Positions 17,403 to 28,168 of a stretch of DNA of 64,000 nt are shown here, piece by piece. The stretch is from Pseudomonadaceae bacterium (GTDB lineage Bacteria; Pseudomonadota; Gammaproteobacteria; Pseudomonadales; Azotimanducaceae). Position 1 is the stretch's first letter; every line of letters starts with the position of its first letter. The translations under genes and the position numbers were made by a program. The notes beneath the pieces are model-generated. The model was not told where the DNA came from. It was given only the letters and a program-made list of their open reading frames with translations, and did not search any database. The DNA lies in assembly GCA_024743175.1 (NCBI GenBank), contig JANSXA010000007.1:124001-188000 (forward strand), written 5' to 3'.

Positions 17403-19241
17403 CTACCCCCTGTTCAGGTGGTACTCGATGGTCACACGACAACCGGCTGAATCGCTTTGCCACTGGATATTGGCACCAATTTTTGCTGCTCTTCGCTCAA
17501 GACCAACGATACCTGCCCCTTGCGTTCGCGATGTCTGCATCTCAAAACCCCGACCATCATCTACAATCCTCAGGGTGAGTCGGTCAGCGGTGCAAGTCAT
17601 CTGCAGTTCCATGCGTGTCGCCACAGCATGAGTGATCACGTTACTGATCAGTTCACGCACCATACGCGTGAGATGAAAGGCGATTTCATTGCCCAATTGT
17701 GTATCAACTTTACACAGTTGTTCACACTCAATGTCCAACCCTGCCTCACCGGCTCTGGATTCCGCTTCATGCTGCCATTCGGCAAACAGTTCCTGGATAG
17801 AGGTCTCTCCGCTACCCGATCGGGCAACAATCGCACGCAGTTCACGCAACGTCTGACGTGCTGCATTCGCGTCTTCGGGATGTTTGGCACGGTACACCAT
17901 AGACAACGGTCGCGCGCCGATATCGTCATGCAGATCCTGATAAATCCGCTCGCGCTCAGCACCTGCAACCCGCTCAGCTTCAAGCTGACGCTGGGTCTCA
18001 TATGAGGCGGACAGCTCGCCGGTCACTGCCTGCACACGCGCTTCCCAGTAGCTGTTCTGACGACCCACCCGCCACGTGAGGTAGACAATAACCGCCAGCA
18101 AGACCGCCGGGGCACCCAGATTGAACATCAGAAAATTATTGATCCATAAATCATCCGCTCTGCCTGACAGGAGCATAAGGTCGTGCAAGCTCACGCCCAA
18201 CAAAACAAATAACATCGCGCAATGCAACAACGCCTCAGGGTTTCTGGTTTTAAAAAAGCGACGAAGGCTGAAGATGGCCAGGTATAATCCCACTATATTG
18301 GTGCCTAAGTGGAAATAGTTGGCCGAGCGGGAGATCTGATCAATCGACAGCGTCCAGTAATATCCATTTGCCGCTAAGGCGTAGCCAAGTATCACAGCCT
18401 CAACCCATCTGCGGCGCACGCCCAATTGCCGATGCACAAACATCACCAGAAACACTAAGAAGAGCTCAATACTCCCATGGAGCAGGCGCAACCAGTAGAT
18501 GTTCGCAAATGGCAGATCACCAACAAATGGATTCAGGCTGTAAAGGCACCAGCATAGACAGGCCGCGGCGAAATAACCGAATGCGCTGTTACGACGATCT
18601 ACTGCCCACAATGCCAGTGCTATCATCGCGATCAATAACGTGAGCACAAACAGATAACGACTGAGATCGACCTGCCAGAAATGGCGCTCCTGATACGGTT
18701 CTACAAAAGCAGCCAACGGGCCGATTCCGATCGGCAGCAGATGACCATAGCCGGGAAAAGCACGTAGATGCACATACACATGGTTTTCCCCAGCTTGCCA
18801 GGCAGAAGCTGGTATCTGAGCCAGCAACGGGCGATGCAGGTTGCGGGTTACCGGAGTCTCAAAGGACCCGCCGTCGACCAACATGTCCTGGTTGAAAAAA
18901 ATACGCGCATTCATGCTGTAGCGCCACAGATAGACACCCCACGAGACCGCTTCCGAGGGTGGGCTTACGGTGAAGCGATACCAGGCGCGGTCCACACCAC
19001 CACGGTTATCGAGGGACCAGATATCGGGTAGCTCTATTGGCTGCCAGTGAGCCTGGTCCGTCGGTGGCGTGAGGCTGTTGGAAAAACTGATGTGACCCTC
19101 ATACACCACACGCGGGTCTTCCCACTTCAGTTCGAAAGTGGGTGACGCTCCGTCTTCTGCGTTGGCTGTAGAGATCCAGCAAACACAGACCCAGGCCAGA
19201 ACATAGCCTAGATGCCAGGCAGGCAGTTTCATAACTCTCAT
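17403..19241 (-). CDS. 7TMR-DISM-type sensor histidine kinase
   Basis: A 612-residue membrane kinase: signal peptide (ending about residue 28), a periplasmic carbohydrate-binding-like 7TMR-DISM extracellular domain (about 40-185), seven membrane segments (about 190-390), a short coiled coil and a HisKA_3/HATPase_c core. The dimerisation motif is YQDLHDDIGA (His at about 430), with N-box RELISNVITHA and G-box DDGRGFEM, as in kinases that pair with NarL-type regulators. The signal is unknown. It lies just downstream of the autotransporter gene on the same strand, but the 62-bp gap does not prove a shared transcript. Confidence 0.9.
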   Translation of the reverse strand: MRVMKLPAWHLGYVLAWVCVCWISTANAEDGASPTFELKWEDPRVVYEGHISFSNSLTPPTDQAHWQPIELPDIWSLDNRGGVDRAWYRFTVSPPSEAVSWGVYLWRYSMNARIFFNQDMLVDGGSFETPVTRNLHRPLLAQIPASAWQAGENHVYVHLRAFPGYGHLLPIGIGPLAAFVEPYQERHFWQVDLSRYLFVLTLLIAMIALALWAVDRRNSAFGYFAAACLCWCLYSLNPFVGDLPFANIYWLRLLHGSIELFLVFLVMFVHRQLGVRRRWVEAVILGYALAANGYYWTLSIDQISRSANYFHLGTNIVGLYLAIFSLRRFFKTRNPEALLHCAMLFVLLGVSLHDLMLLSGRADDLWINNFLMFNLGAPAVLLAVIVYLTWRVGRQNSYWEARVQAVTGELSASYETQRQLEAERVAGAERERIYQDLHDDIGARPLSMVYRAKHPEDANAARQTLRELRAIVARSGSGETSIQELFAEWQHEAESRAGEAGLDIECEQLCKVDTQLGNEIAFHLTRMVRELISNVITHAVATRMELQMTCTADRLTLRIVDDGRGFEMQTSRTQGAGIVGLERRAAKIGANIQWQSDSAGCRVTIEYHLNRG

Positions 19242-19303
19242 GTAGTCAGCACGTTAACCGTGTTTGAACTAGTGTCCAGCACATGCCATGACAGATTCAA
19301 TAC

Positions 19304-22300
19304 TTACAAGGGAAAGTACACACCTATATTGCCTGCATGATCGGTGAATCCACTGGCGTAATTGCCCTGATACTCAATGAAGAAACGACCACTGCCCAGT
19401 GCTGTATGCAAACCAACGCCCAGGAACGCCATACTCCGTGGCGTTCTCGCCCCACGTACCGACACTACAGCGCCACTGATCCCGGCAAGCCTGGCACGCG
19501 CGCGATCTGTGTTGTAGTCCAGGTTGTAGCGCCATCCCAGCTGCACTCGCGGCTGCCAGGCTGCAGTACCACCACTCACCAGCATCCCCAGTTCGCTGAA
19601 CAAACCTTCATACTGATCACTCAGCACATCCAGCGCGAAGGGGCCACCCTGTTCAGTAAACCCCTCCCTTTCAATCTGCACATAGGACAGGCCAATTGTG
19701 GGATGCATCCGAATCTGCTTACTGTTCCATAGCGCAGGCAGTGTGGCACCAACATATCCAGTCCAGCTGTCAATATCATAGTCGCCGTTTAGTCGAGCCG
19801 TTGTACCGCCAACAGACTGTGTTCGCGTGCTCTCCATTTCGCCACTGGTACGGGAAACATAACCGTGTAGCGCAGCCTTTTCAGCCCGGTATCCACCGTA
19901 CACGCCAAATGTCAGACCATCGTATTCCTGTTGGGCGGAAATGTTGTCCAGGTTCTGGTCGGCTGAAGCCTGGCCGATGAAGGCACCAACAAACGCTTTA
20001 CCAGATTCGCCCAGAGGCAGGTCGCCACCGAATACTGCTCCGGTCAGATCACCCTCTACATCGTCCGTACCGCGGCTGCTGCTGCCATCCAGTCTGCTGC
20101 TGCTATCCAGCGCACCTAACCACAAGCCACGGTCACGTTCGCCACGGGCATGCATCTGCGCCATAAACAGGTTTTGCATGGCAAAGCTCTGCTGATAGCC
20201 CAGCATTTCAGGTGCACCACTGAACAGTTCGGGGTGCAGTTGTTCTGCAGCGCTGGAAAAGGCTGCAGTCGACAGAGCTGCAAGATTGCTGATCGGGGTA
20301 AGCCGGTCGTCATTGTCCAACTGGTTGCCTAGCAACAGAGAATTCAGATAGCCCGCCATCTCAGCCTGATTACCGCTGAGTGCTGACAGAATTTCATCAT
20401 CGATGCCGAACTGAGCATTCAACATCAGGCTGAACACACCACCCACATTCAGGAGGTCGACGTTGAAACGTAACCCCGAAGGGGCATTGGTGAAACTGAT
20501 CAAAGATGCAAGGTCCGCATTGCCAAGGTCCAGCGACTCGGTCAGCAGGAACTCGAAACCATCTCCTGTACGCGGCCGAAACAGTTCATCAATGCTATCT
20601 GTGGGATCCGGATCAATCAGCGTGATCTCAATAACACCACCTGGGGCAATTGTAGTGGTGCCGGTCACAACCAGTTGATCATAGTCCAGGCCCGGACGTG
20701 TTCCACCCAGCTCAATGGAGAGAATACCAGAATGAACCAGATCGCCGTCGATGGTGCCCGTGCCGGGAGAAGCGCCGATATCGAGGGTACCTTCGTTTTC
20801 CAATGCACCGTCCAGCTGAAGCAAACCACCGTTCAAACGAAAGAACCCCGAATTGTTCATTGAAGATGCAAGCAGCAGAGTGCCACGATTGAGATCCATC
20901 GAGCCGCTGTTCACAATCTGTTCGGGTATTTCTGCTGTACCTACAACCCGAGTAATGTCCTGCAGAATAAGGGTGCCTTCATTGACCAGTTGACCTGGCG
21001 TTTCAAACAGGCCGAAAAAACGCGTAGCTTCGCCGGTCAGTGATACCTCAGCTTCACTCGCGATACCAGCCAGGGTGAAGTCTGGAAACGTCGCCTGCGC
21101 GTCATGTAAAGTCCATTCGCCCTGCAGCAGCAACCTATCAGAGATGTTTAAAAATAACTGATCTACATCCGCAAAAGTGAGTTCAGCACCAGGCAACATT
21201 TCCACTTCACTGGCGGACAAACTGGAACTTTCATCGAATTCGAGTGTTGCGTTAATGGTCAGCGTGCCGTTTGATCCGAATGAAGTATTTACAAGATCGG
21301 TATCTGCAAGGATTTGCACATCCGAACGCCCAGAAGTCCGCACATTTGTAAACGTAGTCGGCGCTACAATCTCAAGCATAGCCTCATCATTCTCACCCCC
21401 CTCACCTCGAATGAATGAATCCACTAAAAGAGCGCCCTGCAACAGACGAATATGGCCATTGTTTAGAATACTTAAACCTGAAACCTCTGCACTAATCTCA
21501 GTTAACCCGCCCTCGTCGTTACGGAGCGAAAGAAAAAAGCTGTCAGCTGGAATAGAAGCGGTTTGAGGCTGATCCACTATCAACCGGCCCAGGTTCTCAA
21601 AATAGAATACTTCAGCACGGTCACTAGCGCCGACAGTAATTGTACCCGTGACATTGTTGTAAACCTGCACGGCGACGGAAGCAAAACGACTGTCTTCAAC
21701 AGAAGGAAACAGGGGATCTAAGTCAAAAGACATCGCGCCACTGTTCAGAATAGTAAACGTCGGTATGACGCCGTCGACCCGGTTCATAGACAGCCTGCCA
21801 CTTAAATCGGCGGAGCTTTCTACCTCGTTGGCAAAAGTGCTCCCGCTCAATACTGACAACGTCCCATCCGCCGGAAGGGTAAATGTACCCGTATCTTGCG
21901 TTACATCGGCCAGGCTAAGGGGTAGTCGTCCATTCTGCAGGATGACAGAATCGAGCGTTAGATCCTGGGCGGTCATATCTCCAAGGTTCAGGACCTCAAG
22001 CGAGGATCTGATACCCCGCGGGAAACCAGAACCGATGTTGCGCCCTTCGAGCACGGCGTTCTCGATATTTGTTGCGACGTCGAGCGTCAGCACGGTTGGT
22101 TCCGCACCCATACTATTCAGGCGTAAATCCTCAGTGAGCGCCAGTAGACCGTCACCTGCTATTTCACTATCCGCTGTAACCTGGATTCCACTTTCGCTCA
22201 GCACCAGCGTCGCATTATCTGCAATGTTGATTTCCGCATCATTGAATTCGCCGCCGGCCACCGTCAATTCACCCGCGGTGACCTCTACGTTCCTGGCTTG

Positions 22301-24928
22301 AATACTGAGGTCAGAGATACGCGCCTCGCCCTCGCCCACTTTGCGGATGGAACCACCGGTCAGGTTGAGTCTGCCACCGATCAGTTCAGCATTGTCACCC
22401 AATTCTAGAGCACCCTCCTCGCCAAAATCGGCAGAAGCCTGCGCCTCGATGGCAACCGTGCTGGTAACCGCAACGGTACCGTCGCCACCCAGCTCAACAT
22501 CACGCCAGAATGTCGCGGTATCGGTATTGATGAATGACAGTGTTGCTCCTGCATCTACGCTGAAACCTCCCGTCAGATCGGTGATACCGGAGAAATTCAA
22601 TACACCGCCTGAGATCAGCCCCATGCCCCCATTGTGACGATAATTGGCAGCGATTTCGGCTGTTCCTGGACCAGCTTTGGTCAGGCTGCCAGCATTTTCT
22701 ACAACAAACAGTTCAGCATGGGTAGGAGAGCGACCTAAAAGCCCACCGGTAAAACTCAAAGATCCCCCGGCCTCAACATTGATGTATCCGTTATCGCCGA
22801 TCAGCACTTCACCACCATCAAGACTCAGATCACCAAATTCCCCCACGACAACCGGCACATTCAACAGAGCTGTTGTGTCAAAATCGATCACCAGGCGGCC
22901 ACTCTGGGTTGAACTGCCAGCGATCAGAAGTTCACCGGCACCGTTGATATCACCCGCATGCCAGATACCGTTGGCGCCACTTAATGTCAGCCCGTCGGAA
23001 ATATTCAAGTCTGCTGCGAGCATCAGGTTTTCTATCTCTGATGCTCCACTGAGCGTCAACGCGCGCTGAACATCCAGCGAGCCACTCGCCAGGATTGAAA
23101 AGATGTCTACTGGCTGCGCATCTATGAGCACATCAGCACCATTGATAAACACCCGGTCCATCGCTTCCGAGCCTGGCAGACGATTCGCATTTTCGCCGTT
23201 CACACGATCCTGCCAGTTGGTCGACGCACATCCATCATGCCAGTTGCTAGACCCACAACTGCCGCTCCAGAGAAAGTCTTCCACTACAAAAACCTGCTGG
23301 CGACTACTGAAGACACCGCTGCTGCTGTCGTCGAATATCAAACCAAATGCAGCGACAGTATTGTTGCTGAGCCCGCTGGGACGACCGGAACTGGTGCCGC
23401 CCGACAAAAACTCGATACGTGAAATTGTTTTCAGTCCGCTTTCTGTTTGGATGCTGGCGCCAACCAGTGCCAGCGTGTCGAGTCGACCGTTGTCATAGAG
23501 AAATAAACCTTCCTGAGTAGGCGAACTGACCCCAGCGATCACCTGTGCGGTGAATGCCACGGCACCCATGTCATTGATTGCCAGCTGGTTGGGGTAGTTA
23601 CCGGCGGAAAAAAAGGACAGGCCATCTACACTGTCTGCAGAATTAACTATCTGTTCCAGCGTCTCTCCACTGGTCTGAAAGACACGGTTAAATCCTTCGG
23701 TATCTATATCGTATGTGAACAAACCCAGGGTGGAGCGACTATTAGCTGACTGTCCTGCATTGGCGAAAAACGCCACCTGGCCTTGATTGTTGAGTTGTGG
23801 GGTCCCGAGACGTGTGATGAAATGCGTATTGCCAGTGCCGTCATCTGACAGCCATTGCTCGTCAAAGTACAGAGCTGCCGAATCTCCCCGTACCATGACA
23901 CTGTAATCGCTGCCATCTGAAGTTACGGTGAAAATACCATCATAGTCACCCCCACCACTTCTGCCGCCTGTCAGGTAGGGTAACGGCGCAAACGTTTCCT
24001 GCAATCGGGCGCTGAACACAGTGTCACCACGACTGCTGTAGCTGACGTTACCAAAAGTATGGTTACTGACATTAGCGTAGACTGCCCCCAGAGCACCGTC
24101 TGAATCTGGTGCACTATCGCCTTCCCGAGCAATGGTCTCAAAGCCATTGTTAATTTCCCGGATCAGACGTTCATCATTACTCGCGTCGATGCCATCGCCG
24201 CTCACCAGTGCCGTTAGAGCAAGCTGCTGGAAACTGTTTATTGCCAGCAGGTCGGCTTCCACCGGCGTCAGAAAGCTCAGATAAGTTTCACCGGCATCCG
24301 GTGCGGCCATGCCGGTTTGCAAAACCACATCGGTGCTGTTCAGGCCTCGAAAAACAGCATCGCCGACGATTGTTGCCCCTGCGTCAGCGCGGATTTGTGC
24401 AGTAAACGCATAGGTACCCGTCGGACTCACGACCAGTGGTGTCGTGGAATCAATACTGATAAACGTGCCAGCGTCGAAGGTGTCTGGCCCTGGAATGACA
24501 CTTAACCCACCCGAACCGCCTCGACCCAGAGCCAGGATGCCTGTGCCGAATTCATCAAATATTTCAATCGGGCCATACATACCCCCATTGTCGCTGAGCG
24601 GTAAAGTCGGAAAGCGATCAAGAGTGCTGACGCGAATATTGGAGAAACTCCCTTCTTCGGAACCGACCCGCAGAAACGCGTCAACAGGCGATCCTTCTGC
24701 TGGGTATATGAGACCACGATAGATAAACGATCCGGGTTCTGTCATTGCTATGACACCAATCTGGTCGTTGCTATTGATGCTCGGTGTTTGGAAATCAGCG
24801 AAGTCCGTACCGGACTCAACAACAGTCTCCGCCTCACAGACCGTTTCCGAAGGTTCGTCTACAGTACACTCAGCGTGTAGTTGTGGGGATAACAGTAAAG
24901 CAGACGCAATCAGCAGCAGGTTTCGCAT
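19304..24928 (-). CDS. Giant type V autotransporter (1874 residues)
   Basis: An 1874-residue secreted protein. The signal peptide ends LHA-E (about residue 19). Residues 30-550 hold repeated strands of the NxxGxxAF kind (NNQGQVAFFANA, NDMGAVAFTAQV), known from choice-of-anchor tandem-repeat proteins. Residues about 560-1560 form a parallel beta-helix-like passenger with many GxLxxxGxL turns, and the last 270 or so residues are an autotransporter beta-barrel. It would export its own passenger to the cell surface, for adhesion or another surface task. No protease or lipase motif was seen. A 16-bp perfect palindrome lies 53 bp upstream of its start. A two-component pair follows downstream on the same strand. 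Confidence 0.88.
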   Translation of the reverse strand: MRNLLLIASALLLSPQLHAECTVDEPSETVCEAETVVESGTDFADFQTPSINSNDQIGVIAMTEPGSFIYRGLIYPAEGSPVDAFLRVGSEEGSFSNIRVSTLDRFPTLPLSDNGGMYGPIEIFDEFGTGILALGRGGSGGLSVIPGPDTFDAGTFISIDSTTPLVVSPTGTYAFTAQIRADAGATIVGDAVFRGLNSTDVVLQTGMAAPDAGETYLSFLTPVEADLLAINSFQQLALTALVSGDGIDASNDERLIREINNGFETIAREGDSAPDSDGALGAVYANVSNHTFGNVSYSSRGDTVFSARLQETFAPLPYLTGGRSGGGDYDGIFTVTSDGSDYSVMVRGDSAALYFDEQWLSDDGTGNTHFITRLGTPQLNNQGQVAFFANAGQSANSRSTLGLFTYDIDTEGFNRVFQTSGETLEQIVNSADSVDGLSFFSAGNYPNQLAINDMGAVAFTAQVIAGVSSPTQEGLFLYDNGRLDTLALVGASIQTESGLKTISRIEFLSGGTSSGRPSGLSNNTVAAFGLIFDDSSSGVFSSRQQVFVVEDFLWSGSCGSSNWHDGCASTNWQDRVNGENANRLPGSEAMDRVFINGADVLIDAQPVDIFSILASGSLDVQRALTLSGASEIENLMLAADLNISDGLTLSGANGIWHAGDINGAGELLIAGSSTQSGRLVIDFDTTALLNVPVVVGEFGDLSLDGGEVLIGDNGYINVEAGGSLSFTGGLLGRSPTHAELFVVENAGSLTKAGPGTAEIAANYRHNGGMGLISGGVLNFSGITDLTGGFSVDAGATLSFINTDTATFWRDVELGGDGTVAVTSTVAIEAQASADFGEEGALELGDNAELIGGRLNLTGGSIRKVGEGEARISDLSIQARNVEVTAGELTVAGGEFNDAEINIADNATLVLSESGIQVTADSEIAGDGLLALTEDLRLNSMGAEPTVLTLDVATNIENAVLEGRNIGSGFPRGIRSSLEVLNLGDMTAQDLTLDSVILQNGRLPLSLADVTQDTGTFTLPADGTLSVLSGSTFANEVESSADLSGRLSMNRVDGVIPTFTILNSGAMSFDLDPLFPSVEDSRFASVAVQVYNNVTGTITVGASDRAEVFYFENLGRLIVDQPQTASIPADSFFLSLRNDEGGLTEISAEVSGLSILNNGHIRLLQGALLVDSFIRGEGGENDEAMLEIVAPTTFTNVRTSGRSDVQILADTDLVNTSFGSNGTLTINATLEFDESSSLSASEVEMLPGAELTFADVDQLFLNISDRLLLQGEWTLHDAQATFPDFTLAGIASEAEVSLTGEATRFFGLFETPGQLVNEGTLILQDITRVVGTAEIPEQIVNSGSMDLNRGTLLLASSMNNSGFFRLNGGLLQLDGALENEGTLDIGASPGTGTIDGDLVHSGILSIELGGTRPGLDYDQLVVTGTTTIAPGGVIEITLIDPDPTDSIDELFRPRTGDGFEFLLTESLDLGNADLASLISFTNAPSGLRFNVDLLNVGGVFSLMLNAQFGIDDEILSALSGNQAEMAGYLNSLLLGNQLDNDDRLTPISNLAALSTAAFSSAAEQLHPELFSGAPEMLGYQQSFAMQNLFMAQMHARGERDRGLWLGALDSSSRLDGSSSRGTDDVEGDLTGAVFGGDLPLGESGKAFVGAFIGQASADQNLDNISAQQEYDGLTFGVYGGYRAEKAALHGYVSRTSGEMESTRTQSVGGTTARLNGDYDIDSWTGYVGATLPALWNSKQIRMHPTIGLSYVQIEREGFTEQGGPFALDVLSDQYEGLFSELGMLVSGGTAAWQPRVQLGWRYNLDYNTDRARARLAGISGAVVSVRGARTPRSMAFLGVGLHTALGSGRFFIEYQGNYASGFTDHAGNIGVYFPL

Positions 24929-24980
24929 GGCAATTCCTTATTTTGCCCGTCAGTCTGCCTCAGCCCTGGGCTCTTAGCGT

Positions 24981-24996
24981 CCCCCTATATAGGGGG
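24981..24996. promoter_or_regulatory. Perfect 16-bp palindrome upstream of autotransporter gene
   Basis: CCCCCTATATAGGGGG is a perfect inverted repeat with no spacer, 53 bp upstream of the autotransporter ATG (24928, minus) and about 100 bp upstream of the divergent ATG at 25094. Dimeric regulators, including NarL/LuxR-type ones, bind such sites. Its position suits an operator. The binder is unknown; the LuxR-type regulator encoded at 16718 is one guess. Confidence 0.45.
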
Positions 24997-25093
24997 TAAG
25001 CGTCTATCTGTTCAGGATCTTGCTATCATCTGATTGTAGAGTGGGTACCTCCTGTGAGATTGCTCACTGGGAAGCAAATTGCGAGAGATAAGT

Positions 25094-25612
25094 ATGACAA
25101 GACTGTTCCTGAAGACTGGCTGCATTGTCTTAGCGTTGATAGTTCAACAGGCGCACGCCGAAGTTGTCAGCTCCAGCGCAGATCACTTTCATTTGAAGCT
25201 CAAAGCTGAATCCAGGCATTCCTCGTTCGAGCTATGGAATCGCCTGATCGATCCTGCACAATGGTGGCACTCTGATCATACCTATTCCGGAAACGCCAAC
25301 AATCTCACCCTGGACTTGCAGGCAGGTGGATTGTGGCGCGAAAATCTGCGGAAAGGATCAGTCGCTCACGGCCGTGTTCTGTTCGTCGATGCTCCCCGAC
25401 TTCTCAGGTTGGAAGCGCCTTTCGGCCCACTGCAGTCCCTGGCAGTAAAAACTGTTTGGACCATAACAGTAACACCTAAAGGCTCGGGTTCAGAAGTCAC
25501 ATTCGAGTTTCTCGCGAACGGAACAGCGCACAGCAACCTGGACCAACTGGCGTCTGCAGTACTACAGGTAAAGACACAAGCCCTCCAGCAACTGATTGCC
25601 ACGGCAGATTGA
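25094..25612 (+). CDS. Exported SRPBCC (START/Bet v1-like) protein
   Basis: A 172-residue protein starting at ATG 25094, preceded by GAGAGATAA; an upstream TTG at 25079 in frame is less likely. A signal peptide ends at about residue 23 (QAHA-E). The remainder resembles the AHSA1/SRPBCC hydrophobic-ligand fold: SSFELWNRLIDPAQWW, then GGLWRENLRKGSV, VLFVDAPRLLRLEAPFGPLQ, and a C-terminal helix. Such proteins bind lipids or small hydrophobic molecules; the ligand here is unknown. It is divergent from the autotransporter. Confidence 0.75.
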   Translation: MTRLFLKTGCIVLALIVQQAHAEVVSSSADHFHLKLKAESRHSSFELWNRLIDPAQWWHSDHTYSGNANNLTLDLQAGGLWRENLRKGSVAHGRVLFVDAPRLLRLEAPFGPLQSLAVKTVWTITVTPKGSGSEVTFEFLANGTAHSNLDQLASAVLQVKTQALQQLIATAD

Positions 25613-25632
25613 AGACCTGTTAAACCTTCCGG

Positions 25633-25833
25633 TCATGAAACCGAATCAACCTTAGAGACCAGTGCTTTTGCAGTCTCTTCGGCTAACTGTTTATCAGGTT
25701 CTGTATCCATATATTGAGTAACGCCAAAGGTTTCGTGCCGGCAATGCACACAATACCTTTCTTCAGCTCCGTCATTCGCCGGGCCTGCCCACCACCAATA
25801 TTTTTTGTCAGCAACATTTATTGTGCCTTCCAT
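25633..25833 (-). CDS. Small Cys-pair protein downstream of katG
   Basis: A 66-residue protein with YCVHCRHE (Cys pair CxxC at about 28-31), enough for a small zinc or redox site but with only one pair. An AGGAG ribosome-binding site precedes the ATG at 25833. It begins 20 bp after the katG stop on the same strand and is probably co-transcribed, which hints at an oxidative-stress role. I know no family name for it. Confidence 0.65.
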   Translation of the reverse strand: MEGTINVADKKYWWWAGPANDGAEERYCVHCRHETFGVTQYMDTEPDKQLAEETAKALVSKVDSVS

Positions 25834-25853
25834 AACTTAAAACTCCTTCTGCT

Positions 25854-28082
25854 TTAGCTATTGATTTCGTAACGATCTAACATCATTACTTTGTTCCACA
25901 CTTTCACAAAATCGTGAATAAACCGCTCTTGTGCATCTTCTGCGGCGTAGACCTCAGCAATCGCTCTGAGCTGAGCGTTCGAACCGAACACAAGATCGCA
26001 TCGCGTGGCCGAGTACTTCCGTTCGCCACTTTGTCTGTCATTAAGCGCGAACAAGCCAGCTTCTTTGTCGGTTTCTTTCCATTCAAATTCCATGCTGGTG
26101 AGGTTTCGAAAAAAGTCGTTGCTTAACGTTTCAGCACGATCCGTAAGCATGCCGTGCTTTGACCCATCGTAATTGGTCTCAAAACATCGCAATCCACCGA
26201 CAAGCACCACCCATTGTGGCGCCGTCAAGGCCAGAAGCGATGCTTTATCTAAAAACAGTTGCTCCATAGAGACGTTTTCGAATTGAACATCACTGTTCAC
26301 GTAATTTCGAAATCCATCAGACACTGGCTGTAGATAATTAGTGCCTTCAATCTCAGTCTGCTCTTCCAAGGCGTCCATTCGCCCAGGAGTAAACGGAACG
26401 CTGATTTTCACGTCGATACGCTCAGCAGCCTTCTCCAGAGCCGCGCATCCGCCTAGTACAATGAGGTCTGCCAACGAGACTTTTTTGCGGTCAAACGAAT
26501 CCTGAACTTTTTCCAGCGCAGCAAGCACTCTGGCAAGCTGCTCAGGTCGATTTACCTCCCAATCTTTCATCGGTGCCAGTCGAATTCGCGCACCGTTTGC
26601 ACCGCCGCGTTTGTCGGACACACGGAACGAGGATGCAGAAGCCCAGGCAGTCGACACCAGTTCGGAGAGGGTTAAGCCGCTGTCCAGAATCATTGTCTTG
26701 AGCGTACTGATGTCGGCGCTGTCTATCAGATCATGGTCTACAGCTGGTATAGGATCCTGCCAGAGCAGATCTTCCTTCGGTATTTCAGGTCCGAGGTAGC
26801 GCGATTTCGGCCCCATATCGCGATGGGTCAACTTAAACCAGGCCCGCGCAAAGGCGTCCGAGAAATAACTGAAATCATCAAGAAACTTCTCACATATGGC
26901 GTGATAGGAAGGATCAATTTTCAATGCGATGTCAGTTGTCATCATCATCAACGAATGTTCAACGCCATCTTTGTGAGCATCAGGCGTCTTGGGTGCACTG
27001 TCATCAACTGGCGTCCACTGGATTGCGCCCTGGGGACCTTCAATTTTCTTCCACTCGTAAGCGAACAGATTGATCAGGTAATCGTTGTCCCATTTGGTCG
27101 GCTCAGGTGTCCATGACCCCTCAATGCCATTTGTCATCGTATATTCGGCATAACCTGAACCTTCAGAGTTCATCCAACCCAACCCCATGGCTTCAATCGG
27201 CGCGCCGTCCGGTGCGGGACCTACTTTGTCTGCTGGAGCCCCCCCGTGGCTTTTGCCAAACGCGTGCCCGCCTGCAATCAGGGCAACGGTTTCCTCATCA
27301 TTCATAGCCATTCGCGCAAAGCTCTCACGGATGTCGCGAGCGGCGGCGACCGGGTCGCCATCCTGATTGGGCCCTTCAGGGTGAACATAAATCAGCGACT
27401 GGTGGGTGGCACCCAGGGGGTTTTCCAGGTCGTAATACTCTTCATCAACGGATCCTTTCCAGCGCTTGTCGCGGGTGACCATGGTTGTTTCCGACCCCCA
27501 GTAAGTAGAGCGGTCGGGTTCCCAGGCATCTATTCTTCCGCCTGCAAAACCGAAGGTTTTCAAGCCCATCGATTCGAGAGCGCAGTTCCCGGTAAGAATC
27601 ATGAGATCGCCCCAGGACAACGCAGCGCCATACTTCTGTTTGATCGGCCACAACAATCTTCGTGACTTATCAATATTGCCGTTGTCTTCCCATGAGTTTG
27701 TCGGTGCAAACCGCTGCATGGCTTGACCCGCACCACCGCGCCCGTCTGCTATTCGGTACGTTCCTGCAGCGTGCCAGGCCATGCGAACCATCTGCGGCCC
27801 GTAATGACCGTAATCCGACGGCCACCAGGATACTGTCGACTCGAGCAACGCTTTGATTTCACCCTTGACCTTATCCAGGTCAAGCTTGGCAAACGCTTGC
27901 GCGTAATCGAAATCAGCACCCAGAGGGTTCGCTTCTGCCGGATCCTGGTGTAACAGCTCAACCGCTAACCGCTCCGGCCACCAATCGTCCAGCGTCGGAC
28001 CAGAACCGATCGCACCACCAACTCTCGTACCGCGAAACGGGCACGCACCTTGAGTTGCTTCTTTTAAGTTAGTGTTGTCCAT
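25854..28082 (-). CDS. katG: Catalase-peroxidase
   Basis: A 742-residue bifunctional haem enzyme that breaks down hydrogen peroxide (catalase) and oxidises organic donors (peroxidase). It has the two-domain KatG structure. The distal pocket motif [13 protein letters not shown] (about 97-110) holds the catalytic Arg, Trp and His; [15 protein letters not shown] supplies the crosslink Tyr and [10 protein letters not shown] the crosslink Met; [10 protein letters not shown] holds the proximal His. The second, degenerate domain is complete. The ATG follows GAAGGAGAC. No OxyR gene is nearby, so regulation cannot be read from the context. Confidence 0.97.
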   Translation of the reverse strand: MDNTNLKEATQGACPFRGTRVGGAIGSGPTLDDWWPERLAVELLHQDPAEANPLGADFDYAQAFAKLDLDKVKGEIKALLESTVSWWPSDYGHYGPQMVRMAWHAAGTYRIADGRGGAGQAMQRFAPTNSWEDNGNIDKSRRLLWPIKQKYGAALSWGDLMILTGNCALESMGLKTFGFAGGRIDAWEPDRSTYWGSETTMVTRDKRWKGSVDEEYYDLENPLGATHQSLIYVHPEGPNQDGDPVAAARDIRESFARMAMNDEETVALIAGGHAFGKSHGGAPADKVGPAPDGAPIEAMGLGWMNSEGSGYAEYTMTNGIEGSWTPEPTKWDNDYLINLFAYEWKKIEGPQGAIQWTPVDDSAPKTPDAHKDGVEHSLMMMTTDIALKIDPSYHAICEKFLDDFSYFSDAFARAWFKLTHRDMGPKSRYLGPEIPKEDLLWQDPIPAVDHDLIDSADISTLKTMILDSGLTLSELVSTAWASASSFRVSDKRGGANGARIRLAPMKDWEVNRPEQLARVLAALEKVQDSFDRKKVSLADLIVLGGCAALEKAAERIDVKISVPFTPGRMDALEEQTEIEGTNYLQPVSDGFRNYVNSDVQFENVSMEQLFLDKASLLALTAPQWVVLVGGLRCFETNYDGSKHGMLTDRAETLSNDFFRNLTSMEFEWKETDKEAGLFALNDRQSGERKYSATRCDLVFGSNAQLRAIAEVYAAEDAQERFIHDFVKVWNKVMMLDRYEINS

Positions 28083-28168
28083 TTACGTCATGTCTCCTTC
28101 TGGCATCTGTAAAAACTGCACTGAGCCCGATTTTTCGAACTGCAGCCGCATAAGTGTCTCGAGTTTGA

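Noticed and set aside
19304-24928. Long plus-strand frames within the autotransporter gene
   Set aside because: They are shadows of one continuous 1874-codon gene with signal peptide and barrel.
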